Below, in pieces: positions 18,769 through 27,882 of a DNA stretch of 64,000 nucleotides. The notes beneath the pieces were generated by a model. That model searched no databases. It was not told the DNA's origin and saw only the letters and a program-made list of their open reading frames with translations. Both the position numbers and the translations under genes were made by a program. Source of the DNA: Paraburkholderia megapolitana (GTDB lineage Bacteria; Pseudomonadota; Gammaproteobacteria; Burkholderiales; Burkholderiaceae); contig NZ_CP041743.1 in assembly GCF_007556815.1 (NCBI RefSeq), positions 620,001 through 684,000 of the forward strand, given 5' to 3'. Numbering within the stretch: position 1 is the first letter of the stretch; each line of letters opens with the position of its first letter.

Positions 18769-19848
18769 ATGAGCTTTCTGACACTCACCGGTATCTCGAA
18801 GCGTTACGGCGACTTCACCGCGATCGAGCAGATCGACCTCGAGGTGGAGCGCGGCGAGTTTCTGTCGCTGCTCGGTCCGTCCGGGTGCGGCAAGACCACC
18901 ACGCTGCAGATGATCGCGGGGTTCGTCACGCCGGGCAGCGGCACGATCCGGCTCGACGGACGCGACATTACGCACGAACGGCCAGAAAAGCGCGGCATGG
19001 GTGTGGTGTTCCAGAGCTACGCGCTGTTTCCGCACATGACAGTGGACGGCAATGTCGGCTTCGGTCTCGAGATGCGCAACATGAAGCGTGCCGCGCGTAC
19101 CGAGCGCGTCGCCGAGGCACTCGAACTGGTGCGTCTGGGCGGTCTCGGCAACCGCTATCCGAAAGAGCTGTCGGGCGGCCAGCGACAACGCGTCGCGATC
19201 GCGCGTGCCCTCGCCATCCGTCCGCAACTGCTGCTGCTCGACGAACCGATGTCCAATCTCGACGCCAAGCTACGTGAGGACATGCATATCGAGTTGCGGG
19301 CGATCCAGAAGCGTCTCGGCATTACGACCATCCTCGTCACGCACGATCAGGTCGAAGCGATGACCATGAGCGACCGCATCGCGGTGATGGAGCGCGGCAG
19401 GATCGCGCAGTTGAGCACGCCGTTTGAAGCGTATGAGCGGCCCGCGACGCCGTTCGCGTCGACCTTTCTCGGCAAGACCAATCTGCTGCAGGGCGAAGTG
19501 TTGCGCAGCAACGGGCGTTGCGCGGAAGTACAGGTCGCCGGTATCACGCTCAAGGTGCCGCACGAAGGTCGCCACGTGCACGACAGGGTGAACGTGTATC
19601 TGCGTCCGGAGAAGGTTCGTCTCGCGAGCACCGATACCGTCGATGCGCGTACGACCGGGCGCATCGCCACGCGCGTGTTTACCGGCAACCAGTGGTTACT
19701 GCTGGTCGACACCGGCCTCGGGCAGATCAGCGTTTCGCAGCCGAACACCGGGTTGCCACCGCCACCGGAAGATGCGCAGGTCGGCATCGCGTGGTCGGAT
19801 GACGACCTGCGCGTGCTGCAGAAGGAGGGCTCCGATGGCCACGCTTGA
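18769..19848 (+). CDS. ABC importer ATPase (PotA type)
   Basis: 359-aa ATPase with Walker A GPSGCGKTT near residue 36, signature [15 protein letters not shown], Walker B LLLDEP and a C-terminal TOBE domain, as in PotA/FbpC transporters. It lies 45 bases after the binding protein. Its last 14 bases overlap the start of the permease, whose ribosome site AAGGAGGG lies inside this gene, so translation of the two is coupled. Confidence 0.92.
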   Translation: MSFLTLTGISKRYGDFTAIEQIDLEVERGEFLSLLGPSGCGKTTTLQMIAGFVTPGSGTIRLDGRDITHERPEKRGMGVVFQSYALFPHMTVDGNVGFGLEMRNMKRAARTERVAEALELVRLGGLGNRYPKELSGGQRQRVAIARALAIRPQLLLLDEPMSNLDAKLREDMHIELRAIQKRLGITTILVTHDQVEAMTMSDRIAVMERGRIAQLSTPFEAYERPATPFASTFLGKTNLLQGEVLRSNGRCAEVQVAGITLKVPHEGRHVHDRVNVYLRPEKVRLASTDTVDARTTGRIATRVFTGNQWLLLVDTGLGQISVSQPNTGLPPPPEDAQVGIAWSDDDLRVLQKEGSDGHA

Positions 19849-20707
19849 CGATGCCCGCGCAGGCGCTGCGCCGTGGCTTTTGTCGGCCCCTGCGTTGCTG
19901 CTGTTCAGCGGCCTGCTGCTGATTCCGCTGCTGTTGACGCTCGCGTTGTCCTTTCATGTCTTCAGCGACACGCAGGGCACACTGCCCGCATACACGCTGC
20001 GAAATTATCTGGAAGTCGTCACCGATCCGTACTACGGCGCGATCTTCGGCCGCACCGCGGTGCTCGCGCTCGCAGTGACGCTACTGTGCGTCGTACTCGG
20101 CGTGCCCGAGACCATCGTGCTCGCGCGTATGCGCCGACCGTGGCAATCGTTTTGTCTGCTGGTCGTGCTCGGTCCGCTGCTGATCTCGGTGGTCGTGCGC
20201 ACACTCGGCTGGCAGATCCTGCTGGGCAACAACGGCATCCTGAACAACGCGCTGCTCGCGCTTCACATCACGTCCGAACCGATCCGTCTGGTCTTCACGA
20301 TGACCGGTGTGGTGATCGCGCTGACGCACGTCCTGGTGCCGTTCATGGTGATGTCGGTATGGGCGACGTTGCAAAAGCTCGACTCGCAAGTGGAATGGGC
20401 CGGTCGCTCGCTCGGCGGCTCGCCCTGGCGCGTATTCCGCCGGGTCGTGCTGCCGCAGATCCTGCCAGGCGTGCTGTCCGGTTCGATCATCGTCTTCGCG
20501 CTGTCGGCGTCGGCATTTGCAACGCCCGCGCTGATCGGTGGGCGGCGTCTGAAAGTCGTTGCCACGGCCGCCTACGACGAATTTCTCGGCACCTTGAACT
20601 GGCCGCTCGGCGCGACCATCGCAGTGCTCCTGCTGATCGCAAATGTGGCGATCGTAATGGGTTGCAGCCGGCTCGCCGAGCGGCGCCTCAAGCACATCTT
20701 CGATTGA
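19835..20707 (+). CDS. ABC importer permease (PotB type)
   Basis: 290-aa inner-membrane protein with six predicted helices and an EAA-type loop (VEWAGRSLGGSPWRVFRRVVLPQILPG) around residues 185-210 that docks on the ATPase. The ATG at 19835 has a near-perfect Shine-Dalgarno AAGGAGGG; the frame is open for 64 further codons upstream, but these are out-of-frame shadow of the ATPase gene. Forms the channel with the next gene. Confidence 0.9.
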   Translation: MATLDDARAGAAPWLLSAPALLLFSGLLLIPLLLTLALSFHVFSDTQGTLPAYTLRNYLEVVTDPYYGAIFGRTAVLALAVTLLCVVLGVPETIVLARMRRPWQSFCLLVVLGPLLISVVVRTLGWQILLGNNGILNNALLALHITSEPIRLVFTMTGVVIALTHVLVPFMVMSVWATLQKLDSQVEWAGRSLGGSPWRVFRRVVLPQILPGVLSGSIIVFALSASAFATPALIGGRRLKVVATAAYDEFLGTLNWPLGATIAVLLLIANVAIVMGCSRLAERRLKHIFD

Positions 20708-20719
20708 TCCGGGACCCTC

Positions 20720-21517
20720 ATGAAACAGAACGGATTCCTCGCCCTGCTGTTCAATGCGATGTTCCTGACGTTCATCGCGGCGCCGCTCGTCGTCGTGGTC
20801 GCCGTGTCGTTCACCGACAAAGGCTTCATCTCGCTGCCGTTCGATGGCGCCTCGCTACGCTGGTTCAGGGCGATTCTCGACAACGACCAGATCGTCGATG
20901 CATTCTGGCTCTCGGTTCGGCTCGCGCTGGTCGCGGCGACACTCGGTGTCGCGCTCGCGGTGCCGGCGGCACTGGCAATCGCGCGTTACCGGTTCCCGGG
21001 GCGCGGCGCGCTGACCAGTTTTTTCCTCTCGCCGATGATGATCCCCGCCGTCGTGCTCGGCATCGCGTTCCTGCGGTTTCTCAGCATGCTCGGACTTGGC
21101 GGTTCGTTCTGGGCGCTCTGCGCGACGCACGTGATCATCGTGTTGCCGTATGCGCTGCGGCTCGCGTTGTCGTCGGCGGTCGGGCTTGACCGGGATGCGG
21201 AGCGCGCGGCGCTGTCGTGCGGCGCAAGCCGCTTCACCGCGTTTCGCCGCGTCGTGCTGCCGATGATCCGCACCGGCGTCGCGGGCGGCTGGGTGCTGTC
21301 CTTCATCCAGAGCTTCGACGAACTGACGATGACCATTTTCGTTGCGACACCCGGTACGACCACGCTACCGGTTGCGATGTACAACCAGATCGCGCAAACG
21401 ATCGATCCGCTGGTCGCTTCCGTGTCGACCGTGATGATCGTCGGCACAGTCATCCTGATGCTGGTGCTCGACCGGATGGTGGGTCTGGACCGCGTCCTGA
21501 TCGGAGAAACACGATGA
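20720..21517 (+). CDS. ABC importer permease (PotC type)
   Basis: 265-aa inner-membrane protein with six helices and an EAA loop (AERAALSCGASRFTAFRRVVLPMIRTG) in residues 157-182. Second channel subunit, 12 bases after the first permease. Its stop overlaps the ATG of the FAD oxidoreductase, tying transport directly to catabolism. Confidence 0.9.
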   Translation: MKQNGFLALLFNAMFLTFIAAPLVVVVAVSFTDKGFISLPFDGASLRWFRAILDNDQIVDAFWLSVRLALVAATLGVALAVPAALAIARYRFPGRGALTSFFLSPMMIPAVVLGIAFLRFLSMLGLGGSFWALCATHVIIVLPYALRLALSSAVGLDRDAERAALSCGASRFTAFRRVVLPMIRTGVAGGWVLSFIQSFDELTMTIFVATPGTTTLPVAMYNQIAQTIDPLVASVSTVMIVGTVILMLVLDRMVGLDRVLIGETR

Positions 21518-22656
21518 TGGGCAATACAGCCGGCCGCCCTGACGTGCTGGTGGTGGGGGGCGGCCTGGTAGGCGCCGCAGTCGCCTACGGACTCGCGCGC
21601 GAAGGCCGCAAGGTCACGGTGCTGGACCAGGGTGACAACGGTCTGCGCGCGTCGCGCGGCAATTTCGGGCTGGTCTGGGTGCAAGGAAAAGGTTACGGCG
21701 TGTCGCCGTACGCGCGCTGGACACGCAGTTCGGCACAGCAATGGCCAGGGCTCGCCGCAGCGCTGCTCGAGGAAACCGGCATCGATGTATCGCTGAAGCA
21801 ACCCGGCGGTTTTCATCTGTGCTTTTCCGACGACGACCTTGTCGAACGCGAGGCGCGCCTTGCGGCGCTGAGCGCTGAACTCGGCGGCGATTATCCCTAC
21901 CAGATGCTCGATGCACGCGAATTGCGCGAACGCATTCCTGCAGTCGGCCCTGCGGCGATCGGCGCAAGCTACACGCCGATGGACGGTCACGTGAATCCGC
22001 TCAAGCTGCTGCGGGCGCTGCACGAAGCGATGCAGCGACGTGGTGTGACGCTTGTCGGTGGCGAGGAAATCGGGCGCATCGATGCGCAACCGCGCGGCTT
22101 CGCGGTGCACGGCAAGAGGAACGTGTGGCACGCACCGCGCGTCGTGCTGGCGGCTGGGCTGGGTAACCGCGCGCTCGCCGCCGACGTCGGACTGCATGCG
22201 CCCGTTGCGCCGAATCGCGGACAGGTATTGGTCAGCGAACGCATCGCACCGTTTCTCGATTACCCGACGCTCAACGTGCGTCAAACCGACGAAGGCTCCG
22301 TGCAGTTCGGCGATTCGATGGAAGAAGTCGGCTACAACGACTTCACCACCACCGACGTTCTATCGACCATTGCGCGGCGCGGCATACGCAGCTTTCCGCT
22401 GCTGAAAGATGTGCGGCTCGTGCGGATGTGGGCCGCATTGCGCGTCTATAGCCCGGATGGTCTGCCGATCTACGAGCAGTCGTCAAGGTATCCAGGCGCC
22501 TTTGTCGTGACCTGTCATAGCGGCGTGACGCTGGCCGCTGCCCACGCGATGCGGATCGCGCCGTGGGTGGCCGGCGGCACGATTCCCGACGAACTCTCCG
22601 CGTTCCGCGGTGGCCGTTTTCTCAGTGCGGAGCGAACTGCCAGCCATGCTCATTAG
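21514..22656 (+). CDS. FAD-dependent DAO-fold oxidoreductase, opine/amine oxidase beta-like subunit 1
   Basis: 380-aa flavoprotein of the D-amino-acid oxidase fold (as in OoxB/NoxB, HcnC and D-hydroxyproline dehydrogenase beta). The dinucleotide motif GGGLVGAAVAYGLAREG is at residues 15-31 and a C-terminal FAD-site segment SPDGLPIYE is near residue 315. Start ATGATG at 21514 overlaps the permease stop. Members oxidise secondary amines or amino acids to imines, passing electrons through partner subunits. The operon contains a second, different protein of this fold (24474-25616), which is unusual. Confidence 0.88.
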   Translation: MMGNTAGRPDVLVVGGGLVGAAVAYGLAREGRKVTVLDQGDNGLRASRGNFGLVWVQGKGYGVSPYARWTRSSAQQWPGLAAALLEETGIDVSLKQPGGFHLCFSDDDLVEREARLAALSAELGGDYPYQMLDARELRERIPAVGPAAIGASYTPMDGHVNPLKLLRALHEAMQRRGVTLVGGEEIGRIDAQPRGFAVHGKRNVWHAPRVVLAAGLGNRALAADVGLHAPVAPNRGQVLVSERIAPFLDYPTLNVRQTDEGSVQFGDSMEEVGYNDFTTTDVLSTIARRGIRSFPLLKDVRLVRMWAALRVYSPDGLPIYEQSSRYPGAFVVTCHSGVTLAAAHAMRIAPWVAGGTIPDELSAFRGGRFLSAERTASHAH

Positions 22657-22722
22657 CCGCTTCGTCGCCTCATCTTATGAAACGGTGCACGCCACTCTCC
22701 AACCCCGACATTGCGTTTCGCC

Positions 22723-23097
22723 ATGACTTCCAGACCGCTATTCAGAGTGCTTGAGCCGACCGCGCCCGCTGTCGCCGATGCGACCATCCACATCTGGTTC
22801 AATGACCAGCCGCTGGGTGTGCCGGGCGGTCGTTCGGTTGCGGCCGCGTTGCTCGCGGCCGGCATCCAGCGTTTTCGCGCGACGCCGGTATCGGGTGCGC
22901 CGCGTGCACCGTATTGCATGATGGGGGCATGTTTTGAATGCCTCGTTGAAATCGACGGCATACCGAGCCGCCAGAGTTGCCTCGTCATGGTGAAGGACGG
23001 CATGCGCATCCGTTCGCAGGAAGGTGCGCGCGATCTGCCGCCGCCTGCGGATTTTCGTCTGCCACAATCCGCAGAGGGAAACGCTCATGGCCACTGA
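22723..23097 (+). CDS. Small [2Fe-2S] subunit of an opine/amine oxidase complex (HcnA/OoxC-like)
   Basis: 124-aa ferredoxin-like protein with a plant-type [2Fe-2S] cysteine set C65, C70, C73 and C86 (spacing C-x4-C-x2-C-x12-C). It relays electrons between flavin subunits in HcnABC, LhpBEF and octopine-oxidase-type complexes. The start at ATG 22723 lacks an obvious ribosome site, and the 66 bases before it are noncoding. It overlaps the next gene by 11 bases, supporting a stoichiometric complex with the alpha subunit. Confidence 0.88.
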   Translation: MTSRPLFRVLEPTAPAVADATIHIWFNDQPLGVPGGRSVAAALLAAGIQRFRATPVSGAPRAPYCMMGACFECLVEIDGIPSRQSCLVMVKDGMRIRSQEGARDLPPPADFRLPQSAEGNAHGH

Positions 23098-24481
23098 AGC
23101 CGTCAATGTTGCCGTGATCGGTGCCGGACCTGCCGGACTTGCCGCTGCCACTCAGGCCGCGCAGGCAGGGTTGTCGGTGATCCTGCTCGACGAACAGGAT
23201 GCTGTGGGCGGACAGATCTATCGCGCGATCGAACGCAGTGACGCGCAACGCCGCGAGATTCTCGGTGCGGACTATAGCGCCGGTGCAGCACTCGCCGACG
23301 CGTTCGCGCGCTGCGGCGCGCGTCACCTGCCGAACGCGTCGGTCTGGCAAGTTACGCGCGAGCGTACGGTGCACTATCTGCGCGACGGCAAAGTGGGCAG
23401 CGTCGAAGCGAAGCGCGTGGTCCTCGCAACCGGTGCGTTCGAACGGCCCTTTCCGATTCCCGGCTGGACCTTGCCCGGCGTGATGAGCGCCGGTGCCGCA
23501 CAGATCCTGCTGAAAAGCGCCGGCGAAGTGCCCGCCGAACCGCCGGTTCTCGTGGGTTGTGGACCGCTGCTGTATCTGCTGGGCTGGCAGTACGTCCGGG
23601 CCGGCGTACCGATTCGCGCGCTTGTCGATACCACGCGTCACGCGGATCGCTGGCGGGCGAAGCGGCACATGCTGTCCGCGTTGCGTGCCTGGCCTTTCTT
23701 GAGCAAGGGCCTGCAGTTGATACGCACGTTGCGCGATGCCGGCGTGCCGATGTACGAAGCCGCCGACGATCTGCGCGTCGAAGGCACATCCGGCGACGAC
23801 GGAACCGAACGTGCTCGCGCGCTGCGCTTTTCGGTGCGCGGCGTGCCGCAGCGAATCGAGGCGAATCTGATTCTGCTGCATCAGGGCGTCGTACCGAACA
23901 CGCAGTTCACGCTGTCGCTGCGCGCGGCACACCGTTGGGACGCCGCGCAATTGTGCTTTCGGCCCGAGACCGATGCGTGGGGTGAACTCGATATCCCTGG
24001 CATCTTCGTCGCTGGCGATGGCGGTGGAATCGGCGGAGCACAGGCGGCGAAGATCCAGGGCGAGGTGATCGCGCTCGCCATCGCCGCGCAACTTGGCGCG
24101 ATCGACACCGCGACACGCGATCGCGACGCTGCCCCACGTCTGCGCGAGCTAGCTGCGGTTATGCGCATCCGGCCATTCCTCGATAGCCTCTATCGCCCTC
24201 GCGATGAAAATCGCGTGCCGGCCGACGACGTCGTCGTGTGCCGCTGCGAAGAAGTCACAGCGGGCCAGTTGCGGCAGTTCGTGGCGCTCGGTTGCGCCGG
24301 ACCGAATCAGGCGAAATCGTTTGGCCGCTGCGGGATGGGGCCGTGTCAGGGGCGCCTGTGCGGGTTGACCGTGACCGAAGTCATCGCCGCAGCCCGCGGC
24401 GCGCCGCCCGACGAAGTGGGCTACTACCGCATCCGTCCGCCGATCAAGCCACTGACGCTCGGAGAACTCGCCGGTGACTGA
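23087..24481 (+). CDS. FAD/NAD-binding alpha subunit with C-terminal BFD-like [2Fe-2S] domain (OoxA/NoxA/HcnB-like)
   Basis: 464-aa protein: FAD motif VIGAGPAGLAAATQAAQAG at residues 10-28, a second dinucleotide region around residue 160-190, a GDG-type flavin motif (FVAGDGGGIGGAQAAK) near residue 310, and a BFD-like iron-sulfur domain at the end with C385, C387, C415 and C420. This is the layout of octopine/nopaline oxidase subunit A, HcnB and the hydroxyproline dehydrogenase alpha subunit. The start at 23087 follows a GAGGGA site and overlaps the small ferredoxin gene. It probably accepts electrons from the beta subunits. Exact substrate unknown. Confidence 0.9.
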   Translation: MATEAVNVAVIGAGPAGLAAATQAAQAGLSVILLDEQDAVGGQIYRAIERSDAQRREILGADYSAGAALADAFARCGARHLPNASVWQVTRERTVHYLRDGKVGSVEAKRVVLATGAFERPFPIPGWTLPGVMSAGAAQILLKSAGEVPAEPPVLVGCGPLLYLLGWQYVRAGVPIRALVDTTRHADRWRAKRHMLSALRAWPFLSKGLQLIRTLRDAGVPMYEAADDLRVEGTSGDDGTERARALRFSVRGVPQRIEANLILLHQGVVPNTQFTLSLRAAHRWDAAQLCFRPETDAWGELDIPGIFVAGDGGGIGGAQAAKIQGEVIALAIAAQLGAIDTATRDRDAAPRLRELAAVMRIRPFLDSLYRPRDENRVPADDVVVCRCEEVTAGQLRQFVALGCAGPNQAKSFGRCGMGPCQGRLCGLTVTEVIAAARGAPPDEVGYYRIRPPIKPLTLGELAGD

Positions 24482-25616
24482 GCACGCAACCCGCGAGTCG
24501 GACGTCCTGGTGATCGGCAGCGGGCTGCACGGATCGAGCAGCGCGTTCCACCTCGCGCGTCGCGGCGTGACGGTGACCGTGCTCGAAGCCGACTATGTCG
24601 GTCGTCATGCATCGGGTGTCAACGCCGGTGGCGTGCGCACGCTCGGGCGTCCACTACCGGAGATTCCACTTGCGTTGATGTCGCGCGAGATCTGGCACGA
24701 CCTCGTCGCCACGATCGGCGACGATGCGGGTTTCGTCGCGTCGGGACAGTTGAAGATTGCCGAGACCGACGCCGAACTCGATGAATGCCGCGAACGCGTT
24801 GCGCTTCTCGAAGCGCAGGGTTTCACGCATGAAAAGATCATCGATCGCGAAACCGTGCGCGAACTCGAGCCGGCGCTTGCGCCGCATGTGACTGGTGGAA
24901 TCTGGGTCGAGCGCGACGGCTATGCGCTGCCGTTTCGAGCGACGACCGCGTTCCGGCTGGCCGCGCAAAAGCACGGTGCGCAATTTCACGAAGACACGCC
25001 GGCAACGCGGATCGAGCAGCGCGGGAGCCACTGGGTCGTCGATACACCGCGCGGTGTTTTTTCGGCTAGGCATCTCGTCGTTGCAGCCGGTGCGTGGGCG
25101 GGCGAGCTGGCGCAGCAAGTCGGCGAGCCGGTACCGGTTCATCCAGAAGGACTGATGCTGATGGTCACGCATCGCGTCGCGCCGTTCTGTCGTGCGACGC
25201 TCGGCGCAACGGGGCGACCGCTGTCGTTCAAGCAATTCGATAACGGGACCGTGGTGATCGGCGGCAAGCTGATCGGGATTGCCGATCTGCAGGCGCGTCA
25301 TGGCGAGGTGGATTTTGCAAGGCTGGTGAAGAGCGCCAATACGGTGGTTGAGCTGTTTCCGCATCTGCGTCATCTCGGGATTAATCGCGCATGGGCTGGT
25401 GTGGAAGCATTCACCGACGATGCGTTGCCTGTCATCTCGTCGAGTCGGCGTGCGTCGAATTTGACCTATACGTTCGGTTACTGCGGGAGCGGGTTCCAGC
25501 TTGGGCCGGGCTGCGGCAAGCTGGTGTCAGAACTGGTGATGGACGGTGTAGCATCGTTGCCGCTCGATGCCTTCGCCATTGACCGCTTCGGCAAGACGAC
25601 GGAGGCATCGCATTGA
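24474..25616 (+). CDS. FAD-dependent DAO-fold oxidoreductase, opine/amine oxidase beta-like subunit 2
   Basis: 380-aa DAO-fold flavoprotein starting at GTG 24474, which overlaps the end of the alpha subunit by 8 bases. The FAD motif GSGLHGSSSAFHLARRG is at residues 16-32; a flavin-site segment ASGVNAGGVRTLGRPLPE around residues 47-64 and GYCGSGFQLGPGCGK near the C-terminus are typical of OoxB/HcnC-type subunits. It differs clearly in sequence from the first DAO-fold protein in the same operon, so the pair are paralogues or serve two reactions. It ends about 50 bases before the RidA gene. Confidence 0.88.
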   Translation: MTEHATRESDVLVIGSGLHGSSSAFHLARRGVTVTVLEADYVGRHASGVNAGGVRTLGRPLPEIPLALMSREIWHDLVATIGDDAGFVASGQLKIAETDAELDECRERVALLEAQGFTHEKIIDRETVRELEPALAPHVTGGIWVERDGYALPFRATTAFRLAAQKHGAQFHEDTPATRIEQRGSHWVVDTPRGVFSARHLVVAAGAWAGELAQQVGEPVPVHPEGLMLMVTHRVAPFCRATLGATGRPLSFKQFDNGTVVIGGKLIGIADLQARHGEVDFARLVKSANTVVELFPHLRHLGINRAWAGVEAFTDDALPVISSSRRASNLTYTFGYCGSGFQLGPGCGKLVSELVMDGVASLPLDAFAIDRFGKTTEASH

Positions 25617-25669
25617 ATCTTCGTAACGTCGCGTACACGCGCGCTATTTTTTAATCTAAAGGAAATCGT

Positions 25670-26023
25670 ATGAGCGAAATTGTCAGGATCGAAACAAATC
25701 AACGGATGAGCCGCGTGGTGAAAGCGGCGGGGCTGGTGTTTATCGGTGGGCAGACCTCGAATGACCGCACGCTCGATGTAAAAGGGCAAACCCAGCAGGT
25801 GCTGGCGAAGATCGATGGATTTCTTGCGCAGGCAGGCATCGACAAGACGCGGCTGGTGTCCTCCCAGATCTGGCTGGCGAATATCGAGCGGGACTTTGCG
25901 GGAATGAACGAGGTGTGGGACGCGTGGGTCGCGCCGGGCTGCGCACCGACGCGAGCGACCGTCGAATCGAAGCTGGCCGCGCCGGACTTGCTGGTGGAAA
26001 TTACGGTGACGGCGTTGGCATAA
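25670..26023 (+). CDS. RidA/YjgF-family imine/enamine deaminase
   Basis: 117-aa member of the Rid family, which hydrolyses reactive imines/enamines to ketones and ammonia. The substrate-binding arginine is present in the segment TRATVESKL and the VEI strand carries the usual glutamate. An AAAGGAAAT site precedes the ATG. Being last in an operon of amine-oxidising flavoproteins, it most likely removes the imine they produce. It converges with the hydroxyacid dehydrogenase gene 10 bases further on. Confidence 0.9.
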   Translation: MSEIVRIETNQRMSRVVKAAGLVFIGGQTSNDRTLDVKGQTQQVLAKIDGFLAQAGIDKTRLVSSQIWLANIERDFAGMNEVWDAWVAPGCAPTRATVESKLAAPDLLVEITVTALA

Positions 26024-26033
26024 CAACCGGCGG

Positions 26034-26969
26034 TCAGTACCCCCTGCTGCGATCCACCACATGCCGCAACGCGCCGCCGCTCAACAGCTGCTGCACGTTA
26101 TATGCGACCTGCTCGCCGATGCATTCGAAGCTCGCCACCGACGCCATATGCGGCGTCACGATCAGATTCGATGCGCGCCAGTAGGCGTCGTCGGGCGGCA
26201 GCGGTTCAGTGTCGAATACATCGACGATCGCGCCGCCGAGTTGCCCGTCCTCGAGCGCCGCGAGCAGGTCCGCACGCACCACGTGTTCGCCGCGGCCCGC
26301 GTGAATCAGTCGTGCGCCGCGCGGTAGTGCATCGAAGGTCGCGCGGCCCAGGATGCCGCGCGTTTGTTCTGTAAGCGGCAGCAGACACACTGCGAGGTCC
26401 AGGTCCGAGCAAAACCCGGTGAATTGATCCGCGCCGAAGGTCGTGATGCCAGGCAAGCTTTTGCGTTCGCGCGACCAGCCTCGAACATCGAAACCGAAGC
26501 GATGCAACTCGGTAGCCACGCGCGCGCCGAGCGTACCGAGCCCCATCACGCCGATCCGGCGTCGCGCCGCGTCGATCTGTCTCGGACGTCGCCAGAGCGC
26601 CTTCGACTGGTTCGCCAGCACTGCATCGAAGTGCCGGTGAAAATGCAGCACGCCCCACATCACGAATTCGGTCATGCCCTGCGCGTGAGCAGGGTCGACG
26701 ACACGGCACAGCGGCACATCGGGCAAGGTCGGATCGCTGAGGATGTTGTCGACTCCTGCTGCGATGCTGTGCACGAGCCGCAGCTGCGGCAGCGTTGCGA
26801 GCGCGCCGGCCGGTGGATTCCAGCACACCGCGATTTCCGCGGTGTCTGCGCCGGGATCGCCGGGCAGGCACACGCGTAAATTCGGCGCGAACGGCTGCAG
26901 CCGTTCGGTCAGTGGGCCGGCAAGCGGCGACATGTCGAGGTTGTCGGCGAGTAACAGGAGATGCGTCAT
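26034..26969 (-). CDS. D-2-hydroxyacid dehydrogenase, glyoxylate/hydroxypyruvate reductase A-like
   Basis: 311-aa NAD(P)-dependent dehydrogenase. The Rossmann motif GLGTLG is at residues 143-148, followed by an arginine-rich strand end (GWSRERK) that suggests NADP. The catalytic triad of the family is present: R226 (HAGRGEH), E255 (DTEPLPP) and H274 (VTPHMAS). Length matches GhrA (about 312 aa). It heads toward the RidA gene convergently and follows a class II aldolase on the same strand, giving an MFS-aldolase-dehydrogenase operon. It may reduce glyoxylate or another 2-oxo acid; which one is inference. Confidence 0.9.
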   Translation of the reverse strand: MTHLLLLADNLDMSPLAGPLTERLQPFAPNLRVCLPGDPGADTAEIAVCWNPPAGALATLPQLRLVHSIAAGVDNILSDPTLPDVPLCRVVDPAHAQGMTEFVMWGVLHFHRHFDAVLANQSKALWRRPRQIDAARRRIGVMGLGTLGARVATELHRFGFDVRGWSRERKSLPGITTFGADQFTGFCSDLDLAVCLLPLTEQTRGILGRATFDALPRGARLIHAGRGEHVVRADLLAALEDGQLGGAIVDVFDTEPLPPDDAYWRASNLIVTPHMASVASFECIGEQVAYNVQQLLSGGALRHVVDRSRGY

Positions 26970-27021
26970 TGGTGGTGCGGGGTCGTCGTCAAGTCAAGAA
27001 CAGAGATCGAAGAGGCACGGC

Positions 27022-27813
27022 TCAACTGCGATAGTCAGGACCGGAATCGTCGATCAACCGCAACGCCGCTTCCCACGCGAGATCGATGATGCCGCCCGCC
27101 TTGTCGCTATGGAACTGGGCAGCGGTCAGCTTGCACACCGCCTCCGATACCGGATTCAATTCCGCGCCGCCCGCCAGTGCCTGCACCTGTATCTGGCAGG
27201 CGCGCTCGAGAAAATAGATCTCGTGAAACGCCGTACCCGCCGATACACCACCGGCCAGCAACCCGTGATTGCGCAGGATCATCGCGTTGTGCGTGCCGAG
27301 GTCCGCGATCAAGCGCTCGCGTTCGCCGAGATCGAGCGCGATGCCTTCGTAGTTGTGGTAAGCGAGGTGCCCATAGAACTTCAGCGCGTGCTGGCTGATC
27401 GGCAGCAAGCCCTGTTTCTGCGCGGACACCGCAGAACCGGCCGACGTATGCGTGTGCACGACGAAGTGCAGGTCCTCGCGCGCCATATGCACGGCGGAAT
27501 GAATCGTGAAGCCCGCGGCATTGACGCGATAGCGCGCGGCGTTCTGCTCATCGTCCGCATCGGGTTCGACGACACGCCCGTTGCTGTCGATCTTCACCAG
27601 ATCCGACGCACGCATTTCATGGAACAGCACGCCGTAGCGGTTGATCAGAAAGTGGTGCTCGGGCCCAGGCACGCGAGCCGTGATGTGCGTGTCGATCAGG
27701 TCGGTCATCCGGAAATGCGCGACGAGCCGGTATAACGCGGCCAGATCGCAGCGAACAGCCCATTCTTCGCTGCTGTAGCGATGTGCGGTCGAAGCCGCGA
27801 GCGTGGCGCTCAT
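27022..27813 (-). CDS. Class II aldolase/adducin-family protein
   Basis: 263-aa protein of the zinc-dependent class II aldolase/adducin fold. Metal-binding histidines lie in FVVHTHTSAGSA and in MILRNHGLLAGG, and a phosphate-loop-like THITARVPG lies near residue 42. The start at ATG 27813 has a GGAGAC site; other starts 5 and 16 codons upstream lack one. Located between an MFS transporter and a 2-hydroxyacid dehydrogenase on the same strand. The family covers fuculose-phosphate aldolase, ribulose-phosphate epimerase and decarboxylases, so the reaction cannot be named from sequence alone. Confidence 0.87.
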   Translation of the reverse strand: MSATLAASTAHRYSSEEWAVRCDLAALYRLVAHFRMTDLIDTHITARVPGPEHHFLINRYGVLFHEMRASDLVKIDSNGRVVEPDADDEQNAARYRVNAAGFTIHSAVHMAREDLHFVVHTHTSAGSAVSAQKQGLLPISQHALKFYGHLAYHNYEGIALDLGERERLIADLGTHNAMILRNHGLLAGGVSAGTAFHEIYFLERACQIQVQALAGGAELNPVSEAVCKLTAAQFHSDKAGGIIDLAWEAALRLIDDSGPDYRS

Positions 27814-27882
27814 GAACGATGTCTCCATTGATGATGTTTCAAAGTGGCACGTGACAGACACACATCCACAATATGACGCGCT

